Below, piece after piece: positions 24,355 through 33,094 of a stretch of DNA of 64,000 bases. Under the pieces are notes generated by a model that had not been told where the DNA came from, made no database searches, and was given only the letters and a program-made list of their open reading frames with translations. A program made the translations under genes and the position numbers. Each line of letters starts with the position of its first letter. Position 1 is the first letter of the stretch. The stretch is from an uncultured Eubacteriales bacterium (GTDB lineage: Bacteria > Bacillota > Clostridia > Christensenellales > Borkfalkiaceae). The stretch spans positions 248,001 through 312,000 of the forward strand of contig CAJLRM010000001.1 in assembly GCA_905209085.1 (NCBI GenBank), written 5' to 3'.

Positions 24355-26847
24355 TCACATCAAATTGAAGAACGCTTTGCCGCCCGAAAGCAGTTCTTCG
24401 TCCAAAGCCCACTCGCCGTCTTTTTTCACAAGCCCGAACGAGCATTCCTTGGCGGCCTCGAATACATCGTCCGAATCGTAGCCGATGAACTTATCCGACA
24501 TCGTATCGAGAAGTTCCTTCGCTTCGGGCGTAAAATGCGAGGTGGTGATGAAAATGCCGCGGCTGTGCTGCTTGCCTTCCTTCGCCTGACGGCAAGCCAC
24601 CGCTCCGATAAACTGCTGCAACAGCGTTTCTCCGACCACCCACTTTTCCAGATCCCCTTTCGAGGGATCCCAGTTCTTCGACTGTATGTAGATGGTTTCG
24701 CGGAAGCCGAATTTGTCGGTGAGTTCTATCTCGCCGTCGATGCCGCCGTCGCGCTCGCCGCCCGATACGCGCATCCCTTCCAAACGCCTGCCGTTCCGCA
24801 AAGAATACCTCTCCAACAGATACACGGAATAATATTCGAAATAGTCGCCGCCCAAAGAGCGCAGCCGCTTCAAAAACTCCGCTTTCAGCGCGTCCTCGGG
24901 AGTTTCAGGCAGGGCGGGCGTCGGTCTGCCGCCGCGGCGCACGTTCCTTCTGCCGCCGCGCGCCGGGCCGCTGCTTCCCGCGCCGGCGGAAGAATTGCCG
25001 TTGCCGTTTCCCTGCCCCCCGTCTTTTGCCGTTTCGCGGACAGGGGAAGCCGGACTCTTCGCTGCGGAAGGAGCGGGAGAAACGGGAGAAATTTCCGCTT
25101 TGGAACGATTTGCCGAAGAGGATTGCATAGCGGGCGCCGATTGCTTACCGACAGTCGATTCCGCCTTTACGCCGGCCGCGTTGACGCTGCGGGCAAGCTC
25201 TTTCGCGCTTTCTGCGGCAGATTCTTTCGGAGCCTCCGCGTTGCGGCGCTGATTTGCAGCCGCGGCTTTTGCCGAAGCGTTGCCCAAAAAGGCAAACTCG
25301 GGAAGAACGGGTCTTCTCGTTTCCTGCGGCTGTGCCGACGCGGGCGAAAGCACGAGTTCCTCTTTGCGGCGCTCGACGCTTTTTTCCTCGCGGGAGGGCT
25401 GTGCGGCAGAGGCTTTCTCCTCCGCGTTCGCCTGTTTTGCCTCGGGCTTTTTCTCCGTTTTTATTTCCTGTCTGTTCTCTTTCGCATCGGGAGATTTCTG
25501 CGGCGCAGACGCGGGGACCGTTTCTTTCTGCGCCGTCGGCTTTTGCAAAGAGGCCTCCTTAGGCGCCTGTTTTTTCCCGCCGCCCAAGAGCAGCGTCATA
25601 TCGAAGACGGGCGCCACCTTCGCCTCGGGTTTTATTGTCAAAGCCTCCTCTTTCGAAATAGTTTCTTTCTCTTCGGGCGTTTTTTCTTCCTTCTTCGTTT
25701 CTTTTATCTCGGAAACGACGGGCGGTTGCACCGAAGAAGTTTCTTCTTTTTCTTCCGTCGCCGCAGACACGGGTGCCTCGTTTTCGGAGAGTTCTCTTTT
25801 CTCTTCTTCCGGAGAGGAGGGAGAGGAAACGGCGTCCGCCAAATCGGTCAAATCGAAAGCGGGTTGTTGAGGAAGGATTTTTTCCGCTTTATTTTCAGGC
25901 TCGGAGAGAGAAACGGGCACTTCTTCGGGCGCGCCCGGCATCAAAAGCTGCACGGCTTTGGGTTTTCTGCCCCGCCGCTTGGGCGCGACGCCTTCGGCGA
26001 CCGTCGTTTCTTTTACGACGTCCGCCGCTTTTTCTTCCGCCTTTTCCGCCTTGGGCTTTCTGCCCCGTTTTTTGGGAGCGGGCGTTTCTTTTTCTTCCTT
26101 AACGGGCGCCGCGGGTTCTTGCTTGGCCGCGGGCGTTTCCGCATTCTCGGATTTTAAAGCGGCGACTTTTTCCGTCGCGGTTTTTTCCTGCCCGGAAACG
26201 GGCGCCGTTATTTCCTTTTCGGATTGCGCGGGAATCTCCGCGCTTTTAGCGATCGCCTCAGAAGCGGCGGGCGCCGCAGGCGCGGCGACAGTCTTTTTCG
26301 CGGCGCGCTTTCTCGGAGCGGGCGCGGATTTCTCTTCCGCTTTCTTCTCCGTATTCAGAGGAGCGACGCTCTTTTTCGCAGGCTCCGATTGCTTTTTGGG
26401 AGCGGCTTTTTCTGTCTTTTCGTTTTTCACCGCCGCCTTCTTCTCTTTTGCGGCGGGCTTGGATTCCTTTCCCGCCGTATCGGGCTTTTCGCTCCTTTCT
26501 TCGGCGGACGGGTTTTTCTCTTCGGTCTGTTTTTCGTTTTCGTCGTTTTCGGGGCGGACGAGCGAGCAAATATTCGCTTCGAAGTGCATTTCGCCCGCGT
26601 CCTCCATCAGGCTCAGTACGGAGCCCATTTTGCCTTTCAAATCGTTCATATCCTCGATCTCTCCCGGATACTTGTCCGCATATGCTTTGGCGGAAGAATC
26701 GAGAAGCTCGTTCCATCTGTACGTTCTTTCCCCGAGAAGCTCGCGGAGAATCGCTCTCATTCTGTTTGCCTTTTCGGCTCTTGTCACCATCGGCTTTTCC
26801 TGCTCCTTCTTTTGTTTTTGCGTGTTTTCGTTTATTTTATTTTCCAT
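24355..26847 (-). CDS. Mrr-type restriction endonuclease-like protein with a long disordered linker
   Basis: An 830-residue protein in three parts. Residues about 20-115 look like a winged-helix Mrr N-terminal domain (MRAILRELLGERTYRWNELL). Residues about 115-645 are a low-complexity Lys/Glu/Ala/Pro/Ser linker with repeated KKRGRKPKA-like AT-hook motifs (around 270 and 300), ending in a Gly-Arg patch. Residues 649-830 are the Mrr catalytic fold: Asp704 in RDGGIDGEIE, Gln722 and Lys724 in YIQSKNW, and QQFIGAVACRQA then GIFITTSHFTPEA. Mrr enzymes cut modified DNA. There is no methyltransferase nearby. ATG 26847 lacks a ribosome site; the in-frame ATG at 26790 (AGGA ahead) may be the true start. 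Confidence 0.85.
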   Translation of the reverse strand: MENKINENTQKQKKEQEKPMVTRAEKANRMRAILRELLGERTYRWNELLDSSAKAYADKYPGEIEDMNDLKGKMGSVLSLMEDAGEMHFEANICSLVRPENDENEKQTEEKNPSAEERSEKPDTAGKESKPAAKEKKAAVKNEKTEKAAPKKQSEPAKKSVAPLNTEKKAEEKSAPAPRKRAAKKTVAAPAAPAASEAIAKSAEIPAQSEKEITAPVSGQEKTATEKVAALKSENAETPAAKQEPAAPVKEEKETPAPKKRGRKPKAEKAEEKAADVVKETTVAEGVAPKRRGRKPKAVQLLMPGAPEEVPVSLSEPENKAEKILPQQPAFDLTDLADAVSSPSSPEEEKRELSENEAPVSAATEEKEETSSVQPPVVSEIKETKKEEKTPEEKETISKEEALTIKPEAKVAPVFDMTLLLGGGKKQAPKEASLQKPTAQKETVPASAPQKSPDAKENRQEIKTEKKPEAKQANAEEKASAAQPSREEKSVERRKEELVLSPASAQPQETRRPVLPEFAFLGNASAKAAAANQRRNAEAPKESAAESAKELARSVNAAGVKAESTVGKQSAPAMQSSSANRSKAEISPVSPAPSAAKSPASPVRETAKDGGQGNGNGNSSAGAGSSGPARGGRRNVRRGGRPTPALPETPEDALKAEFLKRLRSLGGDYFEYYSVYLLERYSLRNGRRLEGMRVSGGERDGGIDGEIELTDKFGFRETIYIQSKNWDPSKGDLEKWVVGETLLQQFIGAVACRQAKEGKQHSRGIFITTSHFTPEAKELLDTMSDKFIGYDSDDVFEAAKECSFGLVKKDGEWALDEELLSGGKAFFNLM

Positions 26848-27158
26848 GATATGCTATTTGCGCGGCGGGGCGCCGCATTTCTCTTTATTCCCCGTCTTTC
26901 CGTCCGTACGGCGGCGCTTTCCGCCGAAAAAAGCGCCCGATTTCGTCTTGTTTTCCTCACGGCTTTTGCATTTTCCCGCGCTCGCGCTTGATTTTCCAAC
27001 GTTTCCGATTCTTCATTCCCTACGGAAATCTGTTGAAAGAACTAAAACGGAATATTTCCGTTTTCTTTGAAAAGTACGTTTCGAACACCCGAAATCGCAG
27101 CTTAGTGCGAGGCTTGAAAAAATACCGTTCAAAGCGCAGAGAGAAAAAGCGTATGCCG
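26848..27158. other. Spacer without a supportable gene
   Basis: About 310 nt between recO and the Mrr-like gene; no promoter, hairpin or frame stands out. Confidence 0.4.
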
Positions 27159-27878
27159 TTACTCGTACAAACGGATAAATTCGCCGAAGCACGGATATTC
27201 TTCCTCCGTCTTTTCGGCAAGGTATGTTCTGATCAGACGAAGAGCGCGTTTTTGTCCGCCCTGAATCTTCTCTTCGTCGTAAGTGAGTCCCGCGCATTTG
27301 CGCAGAACCTCGTAAGTAGCTTCGCTCGCCCGCACGCCCAAGGCGCAGGAGGCGCAGGTGAAGTAACCCGCGGCAAAATCGAAAAATACGCTCCCCTTCA
27401 CTTCGCCGCCGCAGACGCCGCAGCCGTCCAAATCCAGCATATATCCCGACTCGTGCAGCGCCGTGATCGCAAAGGAAAGAAGGATCTCCCCCGCGTCGCC
27501 GTCGGTGAGGCTGAAATTTTTGAGCGCCTCCACCGCCGCGATGAACAAAGCCTGACTCTCTCCGTCCTCCATGAGCAGGGAATCCGCAATTTCGAGGACC
27601 GCGCACGCCGCGTAATAGCGCACGATGTCCGAGCGCAGCGGAAAGAATCCGTCGTACAGGTAAGCGGAGATAACCGTATACCTGCCCCCCTTCTCCGCGA
27701 GCACATACTCTGCGAAACAGAAGGATTGCGCCGCGAAAGAGAGTTTCGCCTTCGGCTTTCTGACGCCGCGGATTCCCGCCGTCAGCTTCCCGCGGGAAGG
27801 GGTGAACAGAGTGAGAAGCTTGTCATTCTCTTTATAATCCGCCGCACGTAAAACAAGCGCGTCCGTTTTAAATTCCAT
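27159..27878 (-). CDS. recO: DNA repair protein RecO
   Basis: A 239-residue RecO, which anneals single strands and helps RecR load RecA at gaps. The N-terminal OB fold starts MEFKTDALVLRAADYKEND, followed by GKLTAGIRGVRK. A zinc-finger module with CGVCGG (about 150) and CASC (about 172) lies in the C-terminal helical part, as in Bacillus-type RecO. It closes the phoH-pgpH-ybeY-era-yqzL-recO order typical of Bacillota, though a 730-nt gap separates it from yqzL. GGAG precedes the ATG. Confidence 0.95.
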   Translation of the reverse strand: MEFKTDALVLRAADYKENDKLLTLFTPSRGKLTAGIRGVRKPKAKLSFAAQSFCFAEYVLAEKGGRYTVISAYLYDGFFPLRSDIVRYYAACAVLEIADSLLMEDGESQALFIAAVEALKNFSLTDGDAGEILLSFAITALHESGYMLDLDGCGVCGGEVKGSVFFDFAAGYFTCASCALGVRASEATYEVLRKCAGLTYDEEKIQGGQKRALRLIRTYLAEKTEEEYPCFGEFIRLYE

Positions 27879-28611
27879 GCTTTCTTCTCCGTTTTTCCCG
27901 ATTCCTTCTTCCCTTTCTTTGCCCGAAAGAAAAGTTTTTCCAAAGCAGGCGTTCTCTTTTCCCTTTTAAAGAGAAGGGCACGCCTCTTGCCCAAGGGCGG
28001 GATTGTGTGATTTTTCCTGCGCCGCGCCGAGTGAAAAAAGCTGCCGGCCGTCTTCTTGACAAAGGACGCCTTCCCGCGCCTCGGCTTTAAACGGAAAACA
28101 AGAAGTCTTCCCTTTCTCGGAGGAAACAAATTTTCTCGCGCGGCAAACGGGGCAAAACCCACGTTTTTTCGAGGCCGAGCGGAAAAAGTTTCCCTCTTTT
28201 CGCTTCCGCAAACGAGCGGGGTTTGCTTATGGGAAGTCGCCTTTTTTCCGTTTCCTGCGAAGCGGCAGTTTTTTGCCGCGTTCCGCGCAAGACGCCTCTT
28301 GGACGAGCCGGACAAGCCTTTTCCTCGCCCTCATACAAGGCAAAAAAAGGGCTTCTCATCCATGGGGAATAACGTTCTCTCCCCGTTTCGTCTTCAACGA
28401 AAAACCGATTTTTTACCCGCATGAAATAAAGTTTTCCACGCGCTTTGAAGGCAACGCAAAAACAGCCGCAAAATCTCCGCTTTTTCCGTCCCTTATCTAA
28501 CGCGGTCCGAGCGAAAAGACGCTTTTGCAATTCCTCTTTTAAAGGCTTTTGTGCGCTTACGAGCGGAACGAAAAGCGTCTTCCGCCCCTTTTCTTTCAAA
28601 AGAAGATCGGT
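27879..28611. other. Long polypurine (minus-strand) spacer between yqzL and recO
   Basis: About 730 nt, pyrimidine-rich on the plus strand and purine-rich on the minus. Frames open on the minus strand encode Lys/Arg/Phe-rich low-complexity sequence without recognisable domains, so I do not call a gene. It breaks a block that is normally tight. Confidence 0.45.
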
Positions 28612-28734
28612 TTAACGGCCTTTCGAATCCCGTTTGAGTTCCTGATACAGCATATAATAACTGATATTCCCCGTCTTTTCAAACATTTCCCACGCCAAGC
28701 GAGCCGCGCCGTTTTCACCGTTTCTGTCGTGCAT
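28612..28734 (-). CDS. yqzL: YqzL-like small protein
   Basis: A 40-residue frame, easily missed. It starts at ATG 28732-28734 after GGGGAGG at seven nt. The core AWEMFEKTGNISYYMLYQEL matches the short YqzL family, whose members carry a W-x-x-F-x-x-T-G-x-I-x-x-Y-x-L-(F/Y)-x-E pattern. In Bacillus yqzL also lies between era and recO, so synteny supports the call. The function is unknown. Confidence 0.8.
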   Translation of the reverse strand: MHDRNGENGAARLAWEMFEKTGNISYYMLYQELKRDSKGR

Positions 28735-28834
28735 TCGTTTTCCTCCCCGCGGGATAATCCCATTGCTTAGGGTGCGGAAAAACAAATACTTTTATACGGA
28801 AGAACGAGGGCAGGGCAGAGGCGAACGAAAAAAA

Positions 28835-29728
28835 TCAGTTTTCGCGGTACTCCTCGTAGCCATACTCCTTCAAAAGGGAAGGCCTGTCCCGCCAATCCTC
28901 CTTCACCTTGACGTAAGTGGTCAAAAAAACTTTGGCGCCGAGAAATTTCTCCATATCCTGACGGGCAAAAGAGGAAACCTCTTTGATCGCCCTGCCCTGC
29001 TTGCCGATAAGGATCGCCTTATGATTCGGCTTCTCGCAGACGATATCGAGATTGATCTCATACACGCCGTTGTCCCCTTGCGAAAAGGTGTTGATGACGA
29101 TCGCCACGCCGTGAGGAATTTCTTTGTCGTATTTCAGCAAAATTTTTTCGCGCATGATTTCGGCGATCATGAAACGCTCGCTCCTGTCGGAAACGATTTC
29201 CTGCTGAAAAACTTTTTCCCCTTCGGGCATTTGGGAAAAAAGAAATTCTTTGAGCTTTTTGACGTTCGTCCCCTTCCTTGCGGAAACGGGAAACACGTCG
29301 AGATCTATATCGGAATCGGCAAACTTCGCCATGTCGGGGGGAATGTTCTCCCGAGGCATGATGTCGATTTTCGTATACGCAACGGCCATCGGGATTCCCA
29401 GCGCCTTATACTTTCTCAACAGCGCAAAGTCCTCCTCCCGTACCCCTTCGTGTCCGTCGAGAACGTACAGAATAAAATCCACCGATTTCGCGGAAGTGTC
29501 CGTCGTCCGCATCATCATATCCGTCAAGGCGTTGTGCGCCTTATAGATGCCGGGCGTGTCCACAAACACGATCTGACCGTTCTCTTCCGTCAGGACGCCT
29601 AAAATCCTGTCCCGCGTCGTTTGGGGCTTGGGCGAAACGATAGAAACCTTTTCGCCCACCATTACGTTTATCAAAGTGCTTTTTCCGGCGTTTGCTCTGC
29701 CGATTACCGCTATATATCCGCTTCTCAT
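28835..29728 (-). CDS. era: GTPase Era
   Basis: A 297-residue Era, an essential GTPase that binds 16S rRNA and assists 30S maturation. The G1 motif is GRANAGKST (the usual GRPNVGKS with Pro and Val replaced by Ala), G3 is DTPGIY, G4 is AYTKID (usually NKxD), and a C-terminal KH domain includes LIGKQGRAIKEV. I chose ATG 29728 with AAGGA ahead; a GTG 24 nt upstream would add MRNGKRKH without a clear ribosome site. It lies about 160 nt after ybeY and 100 nt before yqzL; the cdd and dgkA genes often found here are absent. Confidence 0.95.
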   Translation of the reverse strand: MRSGYIAVIGRANAGKSTLINVMVGEKVSIVSPKPQTTRDRILGVLTEENGQIVFVDTPGIYKAHNALTDMMMRTTDTSAKSVDFILYVLDGHEGVREEDFALLRKYKALGIPMAVAYTKIDIMPRENIPPDMAKFADSDIDLDVFPVSARKGTNVKKLKEFLFSQMPEGEKVFQQEIVSDRSERFMIAEIMREKILLKYDKEIPHGVAIVINTFSQGDNGVYEINLDIVCEKPNHKAILIGKQGRAIKEVSSFARQDMEKFLGAKVFLTTYVKVKEDWRDRPSLLKEYGYEEYREN

Positions 29729-29887
29729 ATGCTTCCTTTTTCCGTTCCGCACCCTGCGGCGAAACAGCTATCGCCCGTATTTCAAGTGAGGAAACGCCGC
29801 TTCGGGCGAGTCCTCTGCGCCGTCCTTATCCTTACTCTACGGCGGGCAAAACGGCGCTCGCCCCGCCGCCCTTCTTTTCGGACAGAC

Positions 29888-30376
29888 TCAATTTTCCCGC
29901 GAAATGCCGAGTTTTGCGAGAATAAACTCCTCCCGCTCGCGCATCTCCGCCCGTTCCCCGTCCGTGAGATGGTCGTAGCCCAAACAGTGCATGATGCCGT
30001 GGACGAGGAGATAATGCAGTTCCCGCTGATACGAGTGCCCGTATTCTTCCGCCTGTTCCTCGGCGCGCTTCACGCAGACCGCCACGGAGCCTATCAAAAG
30101 GTTTCCCTCGTCGTCGATCTCCAAAGGGAAATCCCTCTTTTTCAAAGCCTTGCCCTTGATGGAGTCGAGCGCGGGAAAACTGAGGACGTCCGTCACCTTG
30201 TCCGTATTCCGCGTTTCGCGGTTCAAACGGCGTATTTCCTCCTCGTCGGTGAAAATAAATTCCACGGCGAGCGGAATATCCGAATCCACGAACCCGTCCA
30301 TCGCCTTTTCGAGCGCCTTCGCGTTTTCCTCGGGAAACTCCCCGCTTTCCGAATAGATACGAAAATTGTGTTTCAT
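29888..30376 (-). CDS. ybeY: Endoribonuclease YbeY
   Basis: A 162-residue zinc-dependent endoribonuclease acting in 16S rRNA 3' processing and ribosome quality control. The metal site HGIMHCLGYDH (H-x3-H-x5-H) is intact near residue 125, preceded by the conserved TDVLSFP and IGSVAVCV segments. The ATG overlaps the pgpH stop as ATGA, so the two are translationally coupled. Length and order are standard for Bacillota. Confidence 0.96.
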   Translation of the reverse strand: MKHNFRIYSESGEFPEENAKALEKAMDGFVDSDIPLAVEFIFTDEEEIRRLNRETRNTDKVTDVLSFPALDSIKGKALKKRDFPLEIDDEGNLLIGSVAVCVKRAEEQAEEYGHSYQRELHYLLVHGIMHCLGYDHLTDGERAEMREREEFILAKLGISREN

Positions 30377-31881
30377 TCGTTTTCACCCGTCGTTTTGCCG
30401 TCCGTGTGCTTATATTTGATGGACGGGTACTTGACGCGGTGGTGATACACGCCCGTCAAAGCGCTCACCAGCGTGCGGCGGATCGTGGTCAAATCCGCCA
30501 TGGTGATGTCGCAGTCGGAGAACTGTTCCAGATCCATGCGCTCTTCGATGATGCCGCGAATCGCCTTTTCCACGTCCTCGGGCGTGCGTTTCTGCATCGA
30601 GCGCACCACCGCTTCGGAAGCGTCCGCGATCATGATGATCGCCGCGATCTTCGTCTTGGGCTTGGGTCCGGGATAGGAAAAGTCCTCTATATTCAGCTCC
30701 CCGTCCGTCATTTTCAGCGCTTTGGCATAGAAATAACGAATGGGCATGGTGCCGTGATGCTGCAAAGCCACGTCCGCCAAAAACTGCGGCAGATGATGGG
30801 CGCGGATGAGCTCGTATCCGTCCTGGGTATGCGAGCGGATGATGTCCGCGGAAAGCTCGGGCGTCAGTTCGTCGTGGAGATTGTATTCGCCCTGATTTTC
30901 CGTGAAATATTCGGGCTGATGCAGTTTTCCCACGTCGTGATAAAGAGCCGCCGCGCGCGTGAAGTCCACGTCTTCCCCGAGCGCCGCCGCGCACGCCTCC
31001 GCAAGCTGCGCCACCATCATCGAGTGATTGAACGTGCCGGGAGCTTCCTCTTTGAGTTTTTTCAAAAGCTTGGCGTCCGAGCTTGTCAGTTCCCTAAGAC
31101 GGAACACCGTCAGACAGTTGAATACGTATTCGAACACGGGCAGCAGCGCGAGAAAGAGAATCGCCGACATGATGCCCCCCAAAAGCCCGTAGCCCATCTG
31201 CGTGAGCACGTGCTCCCAGCCCGTGACGGTCCCCGTGACAACAGAGCTTCCGCCCGCCAGTCCCGAAATTTCCAAAAGAAAGATGATGAAATCGACGGGG
31301 ATGACGATGATCAGTCCGATTCCCACCACCTGGAAGCGGGTCTTGGCCTTATTGCCGAAGAAAATAGCGATCATGCCCGCAGTGAAAGCGATGATGAAGG
31401 AGGAATAGATGCTCGTCGGCGTCACCGCGCCGTCCCCGAACGTGTCGATGATAAACAGGAGAATGGCGCAGATCATGTTCATGAAAATCGCGTCGCGCCT
31501 GCCGACGAGAATGAACACGAGCAGCGCGCACAACGCCACGGGGCGGGCATAGATGTCTATTTTTCCGAACAGAAAGGAAACGACAAGACATAAATCGAGC
31601 ACTGTAAACGCCAGCGCGATGCTCCTTCCGCTGGTAAGCATCCGCCTGTCCTCGAAGAAAAAGTAAAAGTACAAAATCCATACAAGGAGGAGGATACAGA
31701 ACACGATATAAAGATAATTGGTGCGGTTGGCTTTTATCGTTTCGGAAAAGCTGCCCATCTTATTTCCTAAAAGCAGCGCTCCCACAATCAAAATCATCAC
31801 GAAAAAATTGAGCATAAACAAAAGTACGCTCTTGACGACCTCTTTTTTCGTCCAAATCAATTCGCCTTCCCGTATATTCAT
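30373..31881 (-). CDS. pgpH: Cyclic-di-AMP phosphodiesterase PgpH-like, lacking the extracellular domain
   Basis: A 502-residue 7TM-HD protein. Multiple TM helices occupy about 15-270, and the cytosolic HD domain follows, with HSMMVAQLAE, the HD pair in ALYHDVGKLH, and QHHGT. PgpH hydrolyses c-di-AMP to pApA. Typical PgpH is about 700 residues with an approximately 270-residue extracellular 7TM-HDED domain between TM1 and TM2; here only about 15 residues (GSFSETIKANRTNY) separate those helices, so the sensor is absent while the catalytic part is intact. It overlaps both phoH (stop) and ybeY (start) as ATGA junctions. Confidence 0.92.
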   Translation of the reverse strand: MNIREGELIWTKKEVVKSVLLFMLNFFVMILIVGALLLGNKMGSFSETIKANRTNYLYIVFCILLLVWILYFYFFFEDRRMLTSGRSIALAFTVLDLCLVVSFLFGKIDIYARPVALCALLVFILVGRRDAIFMNMICAILLFIIDTFGDGAVTPTSIYSSFIIAFTAGMIAIFFGNKAKTRFQVVGIGLIIVIPVDFIIFLLEISGLAGGSSVVTGTVTGWEHVLTQMGYGLLGGIMSAILFLALLPVFEYVFNCLTVFRLRELTSSDAKLLKKLKEEAPGTFNHSMMVAQLAEACAAALGEDVDFTRAAALYHDVGKLHQPEYFTENQGEYNLHDELTPELSADIIRSHTQDGYELIRAHHLPQFLADVALQHHGTMPIRYFYAKALKMTDGELNIEDFSYPGPKPKTKIAAIIMIADASEAVVRSMQKRTPEDVEKAIRGIIEERMDLEQFSDCDITMADLTTIRRTLVSALTGVYHHRVKYPSIKYKHTDGKTTGENE

Positions 31882-32849
31882 CCTTCGTTCCTCTCTTTTG
31901 CCGCTTTGGATTCCGCTGCGCGGCGCGCCTTTTCGGCGTCCGTTTCGTAAGCGCGGATGATCCGCATGACCATCGGATGCCGCACTACGTCCTTATCCGT
32001 CAGACGGCATATCTGTATGCCCTCTATATTCTTTAAAATACTCACCGCGTGGATAAGCCCGCTCTTTTTGCCTTCGGGCAGATCTATCTGCGTGACATCG
32101 CCCGTCACCACCGTCTTGCTGCCTTCGCCCATACGGGTCAAAAACATCTTCATCTGTTCCTTGGTGGTGTTCTGCGCCTCGTCGAGAATGATAAACGCAT
32201 TCGAGAGGGTCCTGCCGCGCATATAGGCGAGCGGCGCCACCTCGATGACTCCCTTTTCCATCAGTTTGGTATACGTTTCCATGCCCAGCATTTCCTGCAA
32301 GGCGTCGTACAAGGGGCGAAGGTATGGATCCACCTTCGTCTGCAAATCCCCGGGCAGAAAGCCGAGCTTTTCCCCCGCTTCCACGGCGGGGCGGGTGAGA
32401 ATGATCTTTTCCACCTGCTTGCTCTTGAACGCCGCCACGGCAAGGCACACGGCGAGATACGTCTTGCCCGTGCCGGCGGGTCCGACGCCGAATACCACCG
32501 TATTGTTCTTGACGGCGTCCACGTACTGCTTTTGTCCCACCGTCTTGCATTTGATCTGTTTGCCGCGGGAAGTGACTGCCACCACCCCTTCGAGGACGGC
32601 GGCGATATCCCCCACTCTGCCCTCTTTGGCGAGTTCGATGCAATACACGATACGGCTTCTGTCCACGCTTTCGCCGCTGCCCGCGAATTTCAAAAGCTCT
32701 GCGAGCACTTCTTCTCCGCACGCGACGTCCTTTTCCTCTCCTTCCAGCTGTATCTTGACGCCGTCCACATAGGTGACGAGGTTAAGCTCCCGCGATAAAA
32801 GCGTGAGATTTTCGTCGAACGTTCCCAGAATGCGGGAAAGCTTGTCCAC
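31878..32849 (-). CDS. phoH: PhoH-family ATPase
   Basis: The conserved PhoH ATPase has Walker A GPAGTGKT and Walker B FIILDEAQN, plus the family segments LTRPAVEAGEKLGFLPGD and TGDVTQIDLP. PhoH proteins are RNA-associated ATPases of poorly defined role, always near ybeY. With the GTG at 32847-32849 the protein is 323 residues, close to B. subtilis PhoH (319), but there is no ribosome site there. A strong AAAGGAG (32892-32898) lies 43 nt upstream, and at the ideal distance the in-frame codon is ACG (32883-32885), with ATC at 32874-32876. The true start is therefore uncertain. The stop overlaps pgpH (ATGA). Confidence 0.92.
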   Translation of the reverse strand: MDKLSRILGTFDENLTLLSRELNLVTYVDGVKIQLEGEEKDVACGEEVLAELLKFAGSGESVDRSRIVYCIELAKEGRVGDIAAVLEGVVAVTSRGKQIKCKTVGQKQYVDAVKNNTVVFGVGPAGTGKTYLAVCLAVAAFKSKQVEKIILTRPAVEAGEKLGFLPGDLQTKVDPYLRPLYDALQEMLGMETYTKLMEKGVIEVAPLAYMRGRTLSNAFIILDEAQNTTKEQMKMFLTRMGEGSKTVVTGDVTQIDLPEGKKSGLIHAVSILKNIEGIQICRLTDKDVVRHPMVMRIIRAYETDAEKARRAAESKAAKERNEG

Positions 32850-33094
32850 CGATTTCGTGTCGATTGTCTTTTTGATGTGTGCCGTAAATAACTCCTTTGA
32901 CCGAAGCGCCCGCGCAAGGCTTCGGGCGGATCTTTCTTGCTGATTTTCGACGGAAGAAGGAAAAGATTTTCTCCCTTCCTTATTTCCGCCGCGCGTTTTT
33001 CCTCTGCGAAAAAGCGGACGCCGCAAGCCCCTCGCTCTTTCGACGTTTAAACAGGTTTTAAACTCTTCGTGAAAAATCGCGGCGGAACGCGAGG

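Noticed and set aside
24196..26157. Plus-strand open frame rich in Phe and Arg
   Set aside because: Shadow of the low-complexity linker of the Mrr-like gene.
28087..28599. 170-codon minus-strand open frame between yqzL and recO
   Set aside because: Lys/Arg/Phe-rich low complexity, no ribosome site of note and no family resemblance; treated as spacer.
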